A program made the translations under genes and the position numbers. From positions 434,396 to 445,960 of the forward strand of contig DLIG01000021.1 in NCBI GenBank assembly GCA_002483605.1: DNA of 11,565 nucleotides, written 5' to 3'. The notes beneath the pieces were generated by a model. That model was not told where the DNA came from, made no database searches, and worked only from the letters and a program-made list of their open reading frames with translations. The stretch comes from Sulfurovum sp. UBA7648. Lineage in GTDB: Bacteria; Campylobacterota; Campylobacteria; Campylobacterales; Sulfurovaceae. Every line of letters starts with the position of its first letter. Position 1 is the stretch's first letter. Shown here in pieces: positions 1-8,006 of the stretch.

Positions 1-3000
1 GAGATAAATTCAGTAACCGCAAATCGTTTTAACGTTGCATCAAAAAGTGAATTTTTGCAAAGCGATATTTTTTCAAATGAAGAATTAAAAAGATTGCTGC
101 CTATTATTCAAGACGGCATGAGTGACAGTGCCAGTTTGGATAACTTTTTTGAATTTTTGAGAGTAAACGGTGTTGACTTTTTTAAAGCAGCAAGATCGGT
201 CTTGCCCGCTCCTTGGCAAAATGCTCCGCACATGGATGCAAAGCTTAGAGCATTTTATGAGTATATCAGTACCTGTTTTGAACCGTGGGACGGCCCGGCA
301 GCAGTTAGTATGACTGATGGGCGATATATCGGATGTGTACTTGATAGAAATGGACTCAGACCGTCCAAATATATCATTACAAAAGATAGAAAACTTCTTA
401 TTGCTTCAGAATATGGTGTGCTTGATACTCCAGAAGAGAATATACTAGAAAGAGGCAGACTCCAATCAGGCGAGATGATGGGTGTCGATTTGAAATACGG
501 CACTGTTTTAAAAAGCCATGATATAGATGTTTATCTAAAAAATCGCGAACCGTATGATAAATGGCTGAATGAAAATATGACTTACCTCCAAGAACATATC
601 AATGACCCTTTTTCTACTATTGACATACCTCAAAAAGAAGAGATGGAAGCCAAACAGCGTTTTTTCAATATCACGCTTGAAGTGCAAGAGCAAGTTTTTG
701 AATCAATGATGATTGAGGGCAAGGAGACAACCGCTTCTATGGGGGATGATACCCCATTGGCGGCATTTTCTACAGTACAGAGAAATTTTTCTGACTTCTT
801 TCGCCAAAAATTTGCGCAAGTTACCAATCCGCCTATCGACCCGATCAGAGAAAAGGTTGTAATGAGCTTAAATACAGGATTTGGAGAAGTTCGTAATATT
901 CTTTCGGATGATGCCGAGCATGCAAAAAGACTAAAAACCATATCTCCGATCCTGTCTTTTGAAAAGCTTGAAATGCTAAAAGCTTTTGGTACGCAAAATG
1001 ATCCTAGGTATGATGTTAGTTATCGTATGAAATGCTACGATACAGTATTTCAAAGCAACCTCAAACAAACACTTGATGAATTGATAGAAACTATTATAAA
1101 TGATGTTGTTGAAGACGGGATCCGTACAATCATACTTGATGATAGAAAATTGAGTATCGATAATAATGTAATGCCTATGCTTATGGTTGTGGGCAGATTA
1201 AATCAAGCGATGCTTGATAAAGGCATTAGACACTTAACAAGTATAGTAGTAGTAAGCGGCGAGGTATACGATTCTCATATGGCAGCTTGTATGTTGGCTT
1301 ACGGAGCTGCGGCAATATACCCATATATGCTATATCAAAGCGTAGCCGTAATGGCAAAACATAAGGATGAAGAGTTTGATTTAGCGCCAATGCTAAAAAA
1401 AGTTCGTAAATCTATCAATGCCGGACTCTTGAAAATTATGTCCAAGATGGGAATATCTACAATTGCAAGCTATCGTAATTCTAAACTTTTTGACGTGATC
1501 GGCCTTGATAGTCAAATTGTAAATGAATGTTTTGACGGATCTTATGCTTTGCTTGCAGGGCTTGGATACGGCGATATAGAAGATAGATTAGCCAAAGCAC
1601 ATAAAGAGGCGTTTGATGCCAGAGTTGCCAATCGCATATTCCCTCTTAACATCGGAGGTTTGTATAAATATCTAGACGGCGGAGAATATCATGATTATGC
1701 ACCAAAAACAGTACATGCCATTCATGATCTGGCAGCTAGCGGAAAACAAGAAGATTATGAAAAGCTCAAAAACATTATCAATAATCGCGGCAAAAAATTT
1801 ATTAGAGACTTTTTTGTACTAAAAAGCGATAGAAAACCGATTGCGATTAATGAAGTTGAGCCAAAAGAAGCGATCTTTAAGAGATTTTCAACAGCTGCAA
1901 TGAGTCTTGGTTCAATTTCACCTGAAGCGCATGAATGTTTGGCTATTGCAATGAACACAATTGGAGCTATGAGTAACTCAGGTGAGGGCGGAGAAGATGA
2001 AGCAAGATTTGGTACTATAAAAAATTCCAAGATCAAACAAGTTGCATCAGGGCGTTTCGGTGTTACCCCGGCATATTTGCGTTCGGCAGAGGAATTACAG
2101 ATCAAAGTTGCACAAGGAGCCAAACCAGGCGAAGGCGGCCAGCTTCCAGGACATAAAGTAAGTCCGCTTATAGCAAGACTTCGTCATACGATGCCCGGAG
2201 TTACTCTTATATCTCCACCGCCGCATCATGATATATATTCTATTGAAGACCTAGCTCAGCTTATTTTTGATTTGAAACAAATCAATCCGGAAGCTAAAAT
2301 AGCAGTAAAATTAGTTTCGACCGCAGGAGTAGGAACTATCGCTGCGGGAGTTGCAAAAGCATATGCAGATAAGATCATTATATCAGGTGCAGATGGCGGA
2401 ACAGGAGCTGCTCCGATAGGTTCCATTAAATTCGCAGGAAATCCTTGGGAGCTCGGTCTTATCGAAGCACATAATGCACTCAAGGCAAATAACCTCAGAG
2501 GACAAGTTCAGCTTGAAACAGACGGCGGACTTAAAACAGGACTTGATATTATAAAAGCAGCAATATTTGGTGCTGAAACTTTTGCATTTGGTACAGGCGT
2601 GTTAACTGTTGTCGGGTGTAAGATATTGCGTATTTGCCATCTAAATCGCTGCAGTGTTGGTATTGCAACACAAGACGAGAAATTAAGAGAACATTATGAA
2701 GGCACGGTTGATAAAGTTATCAATTACTTTACTTTATTGGCAGAAGATGTTAGGGAAATCTTGGCAAGTCTTGGGTATTCATCTCTTGATGAAATTATTG
2801 GTAAAAATGAGTTATTGGAAGTGATAAATGATAAGTTTGCCCGCAAATTTTCTTTTGAATCATTGCTTTATAGATTAGAAGGTCCTAATACGGTTCAAGT
2901 GCCTTCAAATGAACCGTATGATAAAAATGAGTATGAACAAGAGATATTAAAAGAAATAATGCCTGCTATTAAAAATAGTAATAATGCTATTGTCGTTGAA

Positions 3001-3720
3001 AAATCTATTTCAAATCTAAATCGTTCATTTGGCACAAGGATCTCAGGTGAAATTGCTAAATATTATGGCGACAAAGGTTTGCCTGACGGCACTATAGATA
3101 TCCGTCTAAGCGGGACTACCGGCCAATCTTTGGGAGCATTTCTCATAAATGGCATCAGTTTGCATGTTGATGGTGCCGGCAATGATTATATTGGAAAAGG
3201 AATGCACGGCGGACGAATAGTTATTACTTCCAAAAAAAGCAGAGAAGGTTATTCTTTGGGTGGGAACACATGTCTGTATGGTGCTACGGGCGGTAAACTT
3301 TATATAGGCGGAGAAGTAGGAGAGAGATTTGGGGTTCGAAATTCCGGAGCTATTGCTATAGTTGAAGGTACGGGCGATCATCCTTGCGAATATATGACAG
3401 GCGGTGCGGTTGTAATCCTTGGTAAAACAGGAGTGAATTTTGGTGCCGGCATGACAGGCGGTGTAGCATTTGTATATGATATTGCTCATGAGTTTGTAGA
3501 GAATATAAATCAAGAATTAGTTGAACCTAGCCGTATAGATACTGACGAAACAGATATAGAGAGGTATTACCTTAAAAAGCTGCTCAAAGATTATTACAAT
3601 GAAACAAAAAGTGCAATTGCCAAAAAGGTCTTGGATAATTTCAGAGTAGAGATTCGTAATTTTTGGATGGTTAGGCCAAAGGACATGAAAGGTCCACTTA
3701 AAATCGGAGCAGGAGAATAA
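1..3720 (+). CDS. gltB: Glutamate synthase large (alpha) subunit, 5' end cut off by the window
   Basis: The GltBD enzyme converts glutamine plus 2-oxoglutarate to two glutamates in the cytoplasm, the GOGAT half of ammonia assimilation. The frame is open from base 1; its first codons read EINSVTANR, the EIN...GN/AN-R segment of the class II amidotransferase domain, so roughly 240 N-terminal residues, including the catalytic Cys1, lie outside the window. The rest of the amidotransferase domain runs to about base 600 (DRNGLRPSKY, ERGRLQSGEM). The central domain runs to about 1800. The FMN/2-oxoglutarate barrel (about 1870-2800) shows SNSGEGGED, GEGGQLPGHKVS and SGADGGTGAAP. The 3Fe-4S cysteines are codons 2617, 2635 and 2650 (C-x5-C-x4-C). 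The GXGXG beta-helix domain ends the protein (about 3000-3600). No frameshift is seen. gltD follows after 1 bp. Identification is secure. Confidence 0.97.
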   Translation, partial: EINSVTANRFNVASKSEFLQSDIFSNEELKRLLPIIQDGMSDSASLDNFFEFLRVNGVDFFKAARSVLPAPWQNAPHMDAKLRAFYEYISTCFEPWDGPAAVSMTDGRYIGCVLDRNGLRPSKYIITKDRKLLIASEYGVLDTPEENILERGRLQSGEMMGVDLKYGTVLKSHDIDVYLKNREPYDKWLNENMTYLQEHINDPFSTIDIPQKEEMEAKQRFFNITLEVQEQVFESMMIEGKETTASMGDDTPLAAFSTVQRNFSDFFRQKFAQVTNPPIDPIREKVVMSLNTGFGEVRNILSDDAEHAKRLKTISPILSFEKLEMLKAFGTQNDPRYDVSYRMKCYDTVFQSNLKQTLDELIETIINDVVEDGIRTIILDDRKLSIDNNVMPMLMVVGRLNQAMLDKGIRHLTSIVVVSGEVYDSHMAACMLAYGAAAIYPYMLYQSVAVMAKHKDEEFDLAPMLKKVRKSINAGLLKIMSKMGISTIASYRNSKLFDVIGLDSQIVNECFDGSYALLAGLGYGDIEDRLAKAHKEAFDARVANRIFPLNIGGLYKYLDGGEYHDYAPKTVHAIHDLAASGKQEDYEKLKNIINNRGKKFIRDFFVLKSDRKPIAINEVEPKEAIFKRFSTAAMSLGSISPEAHECLAIAMNTIGAMSNSGEGGEDEARFGTIKNSKIKQVASGRFGVTPAYLRSAEELQIKVAQGAKPGEGGQLPGHKVSPLIARLRHTMPGVTLISPPPHHDIYSIEDLAQLIFDLKQINPEAKIAVKLVSTAGVGTIAAGVAKAYADKIIISGADGGTGAAPIGSIKFAGNPWELGLIEAHNALKANNLRGQVQLETDGGLKTGLDIIKAAIFGAETFAFGTGVLTVVGCKILRICHLNRCSVGIATQDEKLREHYEGTVDKVINYFTLLAEDVREILASLGYSSLDEIIGKNELLEVINDKFARKFSFESLLYRLEGPNTVQVPSNEPYDKNEYEQEILKEIMPAIKNSNNAIVVEKSISNLNRSFGTRISGEIAKYYGDKGLPDGTIDIRLSGTTGQSLGAFLINGISLHVDGAGNDYIGKGMHGGRIVITSKKSREGYSLGGNTCLYGATGGKLYIGGEVGERFGVRNSGAIAIVEGTGDHPCEYMTGGAVVILGKTGVNFGAGMTGGVAFVYDIAHEFVENINQELVEPSRIDTDETDIERYYLKKLLKDYYNETKSAIAKKVLDNFRVEIRNFWMVRPKDMKGPLKIGAGE

Positions 3721-3721
3721 G

Positions 3722-5104
3722 ATGCAAAAGTTTCTTGAATTTGATAGAGTAGAAGCTAAAAAAAGAGATGTAGTAGAGCGTATCAAAGATTTTGATGAGA
3801 TATATGAGGTCTTTATGCCCGAAAAAGCCGGCGAACAGTCTGAAAGATGCATTCAGTGCGGAGATCCTTATTGTCATAACGGCTGCCCGTTGCACAATTT
3901 TATCCCGCAATGGCTCAAAGCGACCGCAGCAAAAGATTTGGAATTTGCATTTATGCTTTCAAATGATTCATCTCCATTTCCTGAAGTAATGGGCAGGGTT
4001 TGTCCTCATGACAGACTTTGTGAAGGTGCTTGTACGTTAAACGACGGCCATGGTGCGATCACGATAGGTTCTATCGAGACTTTTATAAATGAAGAAGGAT
4101 TCAAAAAAGGATTTAAACCAAAATTTGCTTCAAGTAAAATAGATAAAAAAGTTGCTATTATCGGTGCAGGCCCAGCTGGTTTGTCTGCGGCTACTTTTTT
4201 GCTTAGAGAAGGTGTCACTGTAGAGATCTTTGATAAACAAGCCAAAGCAGGCGGTCTTTTGATGTACGGTATACCAGGGTTTAAATTGGATAAAAACATA
4301 GTATTAAGACGTGTCAGATTGCTGGAAGAAGCAGGAGCGGTATTTCATATGAATACAGAAGTCGGTAAAGATATTGCTTTTGAAGAATTGATGGAAAATT
4401 TTGATGCCGTATTTATCGGTGTCGGAGCAACCAAAGGCAAAAAAGCCGGCCTTGCTGGAGAAAATGCAAAAAATGTATATTTAGCTATGGAATTTTTAAC
4501 CACTATCCAAAAAAATATTTTTAGAGAGAAGGTGGACAAGCATATAGATGTCAAAGATAAAAAAGTAGTTGTCATAGGCGGCGGTGATACAGCGATGGAC
4601 TGCGTAAGAACATCACTTAGAGAAAAAGCAAAAAGTGTTAAATGCCTTTATCGAAGAGATGCATATAATATGCCTGGAAGCAAAAAAGAGTATGTCAATG
4701 CAAAAGAAGAGGGTGTAGAGTTTGAATTTTATGTATCCCCTAAAAAATTTATAATTAATGATAAAGATGAAGTAATTGCAGTTGAAATGGTCAAAACAAA
4801 ACTTAGTGCTCCAGATGAGAGTGGTAGACAAAAAGTAGAAGAGATTACCGGCAGTAATTATCTGGTAGAAGCTGATGTGGTTATTTTGGCACTTGGATTT
4901 GATATGTGTGAATATTCATTTTTAGCATCTAACGGCATAGAGACTGATAAATGGGGACAGATTTTAGTTGATGAAAATTATGAAACTACTAAAACCGGCA
5001 TATACGCAGGAGGAGATTGCCATAGGGGTGCAGATCTGGTTGTAACTGCAGTGCGTGACGGCAGAGAGGCTTCAAAAGCAATGATCAAAAAGTTTTTGGC
5101 TTAA
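3722..5104 (+). CDS. gltD: Glutamate synthase small (beta) subunit
   Basis: This 460-residue flavoprotein oxidises NADPH and passes electrons through FAD and Fe-S clusters to GltB. The N-terminal Fe-S part has C43, C46, C51 and C55 (CIQCGDPYCHNGCP) and C94, C100 and C104 (GRVCPHDRLCEGAC). An FAD-binding Rossmann motif GAGPAG is at 148-153 and an NADPH-binding motif GGGDTAMD at 286-293. The C-terminal FAD-contacting segment AGGDCHRGADLVVTAVRDG starts near 429. Length is normal for GltD (about 450-490). The start is fixed by a purine-rich ribosome site (GGAGCAGGAG) just inside the end of gltB, and only one base separates the genes, so the two subunits are almost certainly co-translated. Related NADPH-dependent Fe-S flavoproteins share this layout, but the adjacent gltB settles the role. 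Confidence 0.97.
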   Translation: MQKFLEFDRVEAKKRDVVERIKDFDEIYEVFMPEKAGEQSERCIQCGDPYCHNGCPLHNFIPQWLKATAAKDLEFAFMLSNDSSPFPEVMGRVCPHDRLCEGACTLNDGHGAITIGSIETFINEEGFKKGFKPKFASSKIDKKVAIIGAGPAGLSAATFLLREGVTVEIFDKQAKAGGLLMYGIPGFKLDKNIVLRRVRLLEEAGAVFHMNTEVGKDIAFEELMENFDAVFIGVGATKGKKAGLAGENAKNVYLAMEFLTTIQKNIFREKVDKHIDVKDKKVVVIGGGDTAMDCVRTSLREKAKSVKCLYRRDAYNMPGSKKEYVNAKEEGVEFEFYVSPKKFIINDKDEVIAVEMVKTKLSAPDESGRQKVEEITGSNYLVEADVVILALGFDMCEYSFLASNGIETDKWGQILVDENYETTKTGIYAGGDCHRGADLVVTAVRDGREASKAMIKKFLA

Positions 5105-5125
5105 ATTATAGATAAGATTATTATC

Positions 5126-5854
5126 ATGCATCCTTTTTTACTTGCCACGCTTAAAGCCAATGAAACTATTTATGATGCTTTAAAAAACATTCATCCCCAA
5201 GAGTGGTATCATAAAAATGAGATTGGTGCAGGGGGTGATATTAGCTGTGGTTTTGATCTATTTGCTGAAAAGATCTTTTATGAACATTTGAATCATTTTG
5301 GAAGTATAGAATCAGAAGAATCAGGTGTGATGAATAAAGGAGATACTAAGATCATTATTGATCCTATAGACGGCAGCGATAATGCACTTTCCCGTTTTGG
5401 ATATTTTGGTACTTCTGTAGCATATATTAATGCTGAGGGTGTCTTGGAACATGCTATGGTATGCAATTTGGCTACATTGGAAGTTTTTTGGATTTCAGTA
5501 TCTTCTAAACCGCAGCACGGCAAACTTTTTCAAAATAAATGGATGCCCATAGAAGTTAATAATTATAGTCAAATCGGTATTTTTGAGCGCGCATATGCAT
5601 ATCCAAGTATTGTTCAAGCCTTGCACGATAATAATATCAAATTCCGTTCCCCGGGAGCTTTGGCACTGTCTTTGGCTTATGCGAGATGGGTGGATTTTGT
5701 GCTCTTTGTAGGTCCATTCCGTATATACGATGTAGCAGCCGGCCTGGCACTTTGCGAAGGTCTCGAAGTGATTATACAAAAAGATTATGCTATAGTTTCA
5801 AAAGAAAAAGATATTGCGCTAAAAATAGAGCAAATAATAAATAGCATTTTATAG
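5126..5854 (+). CDS. Inositol-monophosphatase-family sugar/nucleotide phosphatase
   Basis: This is a 242-residue Mg-dependent phosphatase of the IMPase/CysQ/FBPase superfamily. Visible family signatures are GAGGDISCGFD (34-44), the acidic SEESG (63-67), the metal-binding DPIDGSDNA (79-87) and the C-terminal IYDVAAGLALCEG (200-212), where D202 corresponds to the last metal ligand. Together these give a complete metal site. The substrate cannot be read from sequence: 3'-phosphoadenosine 5'-phosphate (CysQ-like), inositol phosphate or a sugar phosphate are all possible. The protein is slightly shorter than typical IMPases (about 260-270), mostly between the two halves. It begins 21 bp after gltD with a poor ribosome site, and its stop overlaps the accD ribosome site. 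In Campylobacter a gene of this family also sits beside accD (from memory), so this pairing looks conserved. Confidence 0.85.
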   Translation: MHPFLLATLKANETIYDALKNIHPQEWYHKNEIGAGGDISCGFDLFAEKIFYEHLNHFGSIESEESGVMNKGDTKIIIDPIDGSDNALSRFGYFGTSVAYINAEGVLEHAMVCNLATLEVFWISVSSKPQHGKLFQNKWMPIEVNNYSQIGIFERAYAYPSIVQALHDNNIKFRSPGALALSLAYARWVDFVLFVGPFRIYDVAAGLALCEGLEVIIQKDYAIVSKEKDIALKIEQIINSIL

Positions 5855-5862
5855 GAGTATTT

Positions 5863-6714
5863 ATGAATTTTGGCAGCTTGTTTAGAAGTATGTATAATAA
5901 AAAAATTGCCCCCAAAGAAGAAACGACCCAACATCAATGGATCAAATGTCCGCATTGTTTGTCCTTGGTCTATTACAAAGAGATAGAAGCTAAAAACGAA
6001 GTATGCCCAAAATGTCATCATCATTTTCGCATAAGTGCCGACAAGCGTATAGACATACTTGCAGATGCAGGCAGTTTTGTTGAGCATGACAGCTCCCTTG
6101 CGCCAACCGACCCATTGGAGTTTGTTGATAAAAAGAGTTATAAAAAAAGACTAGAAGAGAGCAAAGCAAAAACAGGCAAAACTTCATGCGTGATCAGCGG
6201 AAGCTGTACAATGAATGGTGAGCCGGTCGAGTTGGTTGTATTTGATTTTGCATTTATGGGCGGAAGTTTGGGTTCTGTGGAGGGTGAAAAAATAGTTAGA
6301 GCCGTAAACAGAGCTATTAAAAACAAAACAGGCGTTGTAATAGTAAGTGCGAGCGGCGGTGCTAGAATGCAAGAGAGTACATACTCATTGATGCAAATGA
6401 GTAAAACTTCTGCTGCACTTAACCATTTGGCTGCTGCAAAGTTGCCATTTATTTCTGTGTTGACTGATCCTACCATGGGTGGAGTGAGTGCTTCTTTTGC
6501 AATGCTTGGAGATATTATTATTGCGGAACCGGGTGCTTTGGTTGGTTTTGCAGGACAAAGAGTCATTAAGCAAACAGTCGGTGTTGATTTGCCCGAAGGT
6601 TTTCAAAGAGCAGAATTTTTGCTAGAACATGGGCTTGTGGATATGGTAGTAAACAGGTTTGATATGAAAAATACTATAGCAGATTTTTTGAGATTGTTTA
6701 ACAGAAACAAATGA
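5863..6714 (+). CDS. accD: Acetyl-CoA carboxylase carboxyltransferase, beta subunit
   Basis: AccD pairs with AccA to move the carboxyl group from carboxybiotin to acetyl-CoA, making malonyl-CoA for fatty acid synthesis. The 283-residue protein has the N-terminal four-cysteine zinc ribbon of bacterial AccD (C29, C32, C48, C51: CPHC and CPKC). A crotonase-fold carboxyltransferase domain follows, with the acyl-CoA and oxyanion segments SGGARMQE (164-171), TMGGVSASFA (204-213) and GFAGQRVI (228-235). Length is normal for the family (about 280-300). The ribosome site TAGGAG overlaps the stop of the preceding phosphatase gene and is 6 bases from the ATG. The 3' end overlaps the next gene by 4 bp (ATGA), implying translational coupling. 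Confidence 0.97.
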   Translation: MNFGSLFRSMYNKKIAPKEETTQHQWIKCPHCLSLVYYKEIEAKNEVCPKCHHHFRISADKRIDILADAGSFVEHDSSLAPTDPLEFVDKKSYKKRLEESKAKTGKTSCVISGSCTMNGEPVELVVFDFAFMGGSLGSVEGEKIVRAVNRAIKNKTGVVIVSASGGARMQESTYSLMQMSKTSAALNHLAAAKLPFISVLTDPTMGGVSASFAMLGDIIIAEPGALVGFAGQRVIKQTVGVDLPEGFQRAEFLLEHGLVDMVVNRFDMKNTIADFLRLFNRNK

Positions 6715-7265
6715 TATATGCTCTTGTAGACCAAGAGACACTAGAAAAAAAGAGTGTTTCTTTGTCAGACTTGCTTAAGAACATAAACAATATCAAAGCT
6801 CCTATCCTTCAATATCGCAACAAAAAAGGTTCATTAGCAGATATTACATCTGACCTTCTTTATATTCGTTCACATTATCAAGGTAAAATTATTATCAATG
6901 ATCGCATAGAGCTTATAGAATATGCCGACGGACTTCACGTGGGACAGGAAGATCTATATGCTTTTAGCGATAATCTGCAATTTAGCATAGAAAAAATCCG
7001 CTCTCAAATAGGAGAAAAACTACTAGGAATCTCTACGCACAATCTAGATGAAATACTAATAGCAAATAAGCTGAATATAGATTATATTGGACTGGGAGCA
7101 TACCGTGCGACCGGTACTAAAACAGATGCGCGAGTGTATGGGGATAAGCTGCTAGATATAGCCAAGTATTCAAAACATCCGGTTGCATTAATAGGCGGTG
7201 TTAGGATAGAAGATGTTTTTGATGAGTCTATTGCGTACAAAGTTGTCGGAAGCGGATTATATTAG
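6711..7265 (+). CDS. ThiE/TenI-family protein (thiamine phosphate synthase-like), short form
   Basis: This 184-residue protein has the beta/alpha-barrel signatures of thiamine phosphate synthase: QYRNK (34-38), INDR (62-65), HVGQED (76-81), GISTHN (106-111), ATGTKTD (133-139) and IGGV (161-164). The Arg/Lys of QxRxK, the Asn-Asp pair, the HVGQ-acidic segment and the TxTK phosphate-binding residues are present, which fits joining of hydroxymethylpyrimidine diphosphate to thiazole phosphate. It is odd in that ThiE proteins usually run to about 205-215 residues. This one stops at VGSGLY, where the family normally continues with GVAVVSAI and a final helix, and the usual Pro before TxTK is replaced. 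It may be a specialised or regulatory TenI/ThiE paralogue and not the main enzyme, so no symbol is given. It begins inside the accD stop. Confidence 0.75.
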   Translation: MIYALVDQETLEKKSVSLSDLLKNINNIKAPILQYRNKKGSLADITSDLLYIRSHYQGKIIINDRIELIEYADGLHVGQEDLYAFSDNLQFSIEKIRSQIGEKLLGISTHNLDEILIANKLNIDYIGLGAYRATGTKTDARVYGDKLLDIAKYSKHPVALIGGVRIEDVFDESIAYKVVGSGLY

Positions 7266-7316
7266 TCGTTAATGTCATATTGTTTCAACCAATAAAAAGA
7301 TGGATTTCTCATTTCT

Positions 7317-7367
7317 GCATCGGCCAAAATCAACCGTAAGCATATAGGTTAATCGGCATCACGATGC
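7317..7367. repeat. Imperfect stem-loop, left of a pair
   Basis: The outer arms GCATCG (7317-7322) and CGATGC (7362-7367) are exact inverted repeats. Nested inside are GCC (7323-7325) with GGC (7355-7357) and AACC (7332-7335) with GGTT (7347-7350), around an 11-base loop. Together they could fold as one long bulged hairpin. It lies in the gap after the ThiE-like gene and also holds the 33-bp direct-repeat unit, so part of the symmetry may be a by-product of a duplication. Function unknown. Confidence 0.45.
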
Positions 7368-7369
7368 TG

Positions 7370-7410
7370 TTGTACTTTTTGTGCGGCCCATTCACATTTT
7401 TTAAGTACAA
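7370..7410. terminator. Stem-loop with T-run, possible end of the gltBD-accD transcript
   Basis: TTGTACTT (7370-7377) and AAGTACAA (7403-7410) form a perfect 8-bp inverted repeat. Inside it, TGTG (7380-7383) pairs with CACA (7393-7396) and is followed directly by six T (7397-7402). The inner hairpin plus T-run is terminator-like though its stem is short; the outer arms may compete with it. It is the only terminator-like structure found between the upstream gene run and the next gene. The sequence shows the pairing; the terminating role is inferred. Confidence 0.35.
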
Positions 7411-7421
7411 AAAGCTACAAT
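7391..7421 (+). promoter_or_regulatory. Candidate sigma-70-type promoter for the two small envelope genes
   Basis: TTCACA (7391-7396) and TACAAT (7416-7421) each match the sigma-70 boxes at 5 of 6 positions, with a 19-base spacer, slightly long. Transcription would begin near 7428, giving a leader of about 37 bases before the ATG at 7465. The -35 box overlaps the right arm of the stem-loop. Campylobacterota promoters often lack a clear -35, so the TACAAT box carries most of the weight. Confidence 0.3.
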
Positions 7422-7464
7422 GCTTTTTTACTTGACCTAATAATCAAATTTAAAGGATACTAAT

Positions 7465-7989
7465 ATGCTAAAAAAATTAATAATTTTAACTATATCCCTG
7501 CTTGTAATAATAGCAGCGCTTATAGGAATGAGCAGTAAAGAGATATTTAAACAAGAGGGTTACTTTGCAAGGTCATCAAACGGTTTGAATGTAGGCTCAT
7601 ATATAGATTTTGCATTGCCAAATCAGCATGATGAACAAATCAGTCTTAGCGACAATACCAAAAAAGTTATCTTTGTATTTGCAAAATCAACAGGCCATAC
7701 CGTAAAACAATATTTAGCTGCACAACCATCTGACTTTTTGACATCCAAAGATATGTTATTTGTTGCCGATATCAGTCCTATGCCAGTGGCTATTAGAAAT
7801 CTTATGGCTATGCCTGATCTCAAAAAAAGTGCTTATTCGGTGCTTTTAACGTTTGAGCCGACTTTAACTAAGCCATTCATGGATGAGAGCAAAAAAGACA
7901 AGATCATCGTAGTTACTCTTGATAAAAAACAAATCATAAACGTAGTATATGCGACAAACGAAAAAGAGCTTATTGACGCTATCAAGTGA
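7465..7989 (+). CDS. Membrane-anchored thioredoxin-fold-like protein lacking cysteines
   Basis: This 174-residue protein starts with a basic stub and a hydrophobic helix (about 5-22), so it is probably anchored in the inner membrane with the rest in the periplasm. The part after it begins VGSYIDFALPNQHDEQISLSD (43-63), which resembles the start of redoxin/AhpC-type domains (vGd-xaPdFxLpdqhG-xvsLsd), followed by a core strand IFVFAK (69-74). Where a thioredoxin would have CxxC there is STGH (75-78), and the whole protein contains no cysteine, so it cannot do thiol-disulfide chemistry. MPV (106-108) may mark the cis-proline region. A clear ribosome site (AAAGGA, 8 bases before ATG) supports the start. 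The psiE-like gene follows after 17 bp. Fold assignment is by pattern only; a structural, binding or chaperone-like role is possible. Confidence 0.6.
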   Translation: MLKKLIILTISLLVIIAALIGMSSKEIFKQEGYFARSSNGLNVGSYIDFALPNQHDEQISLSDNTKKVIFVFAKSTGHTVKQYLAAQPSDFLTSKDMLFVADISPMPVAIRNLMAMPDLKKSAYSVLLTFEPTLTKPFMDESKKDKIIVVTLDKKQIINVVYATNEKELIDAIK

Positions 7990-8006
7990 TCAGGCGGTAA
8001 TATTTT

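Larger units (their letters stand above)
7262..7414 (-). pseudogene. Possible remnant of a small coding frame, interrupted by one stop
   Basis: Read on the minus strand, 7414 down to 7352 gives 21 open codons containing KKCEWAAQKVQQHRDAD. After a TAA (7351-7349) the same frame continues for 28 codons, ending RNPSFYWLKQYDIND at a stop (7264-7262) that overlaps the stop of the ThiE-like gene. The composition (Trp, Tyr, balanced charge) looks more protein-like than chance non-coding AT-rich DNA. The stop lies in a 33-bp segment bounded by a 6-bp direct repeat (plus-strand ATCGGC at 7319-7324 and 7352-7357); removing one 33-bp unit would restore the frame. No start codon or ribosome site is visible in frame, and I do not recognise the protein. 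This is a weak call; the stretch could equally be non-coding with a structured RNA. Confidence 0.22.

Noticed and set aside
55..57. TTG as the start codon of the glutamate synthase large subunit
   Set aside because: The frame is open back to base 1 and the residues before it belong to the conserved amidotransferase domain, so the gene begins upstream of the window.
3106..3910. Several minus-strand open frames across gltB and gltD
   Set aside because: They lie fully opposite strongly conserved coding sequence, lack ribosome sites and show no domain; they are antisense shadows.
7317..7410. Integron attC site
   Set aside because: The paired structure lacks the RYYYAAC and GTTRRRY core sites at its ends and there is no integrase or cassette array nearby.
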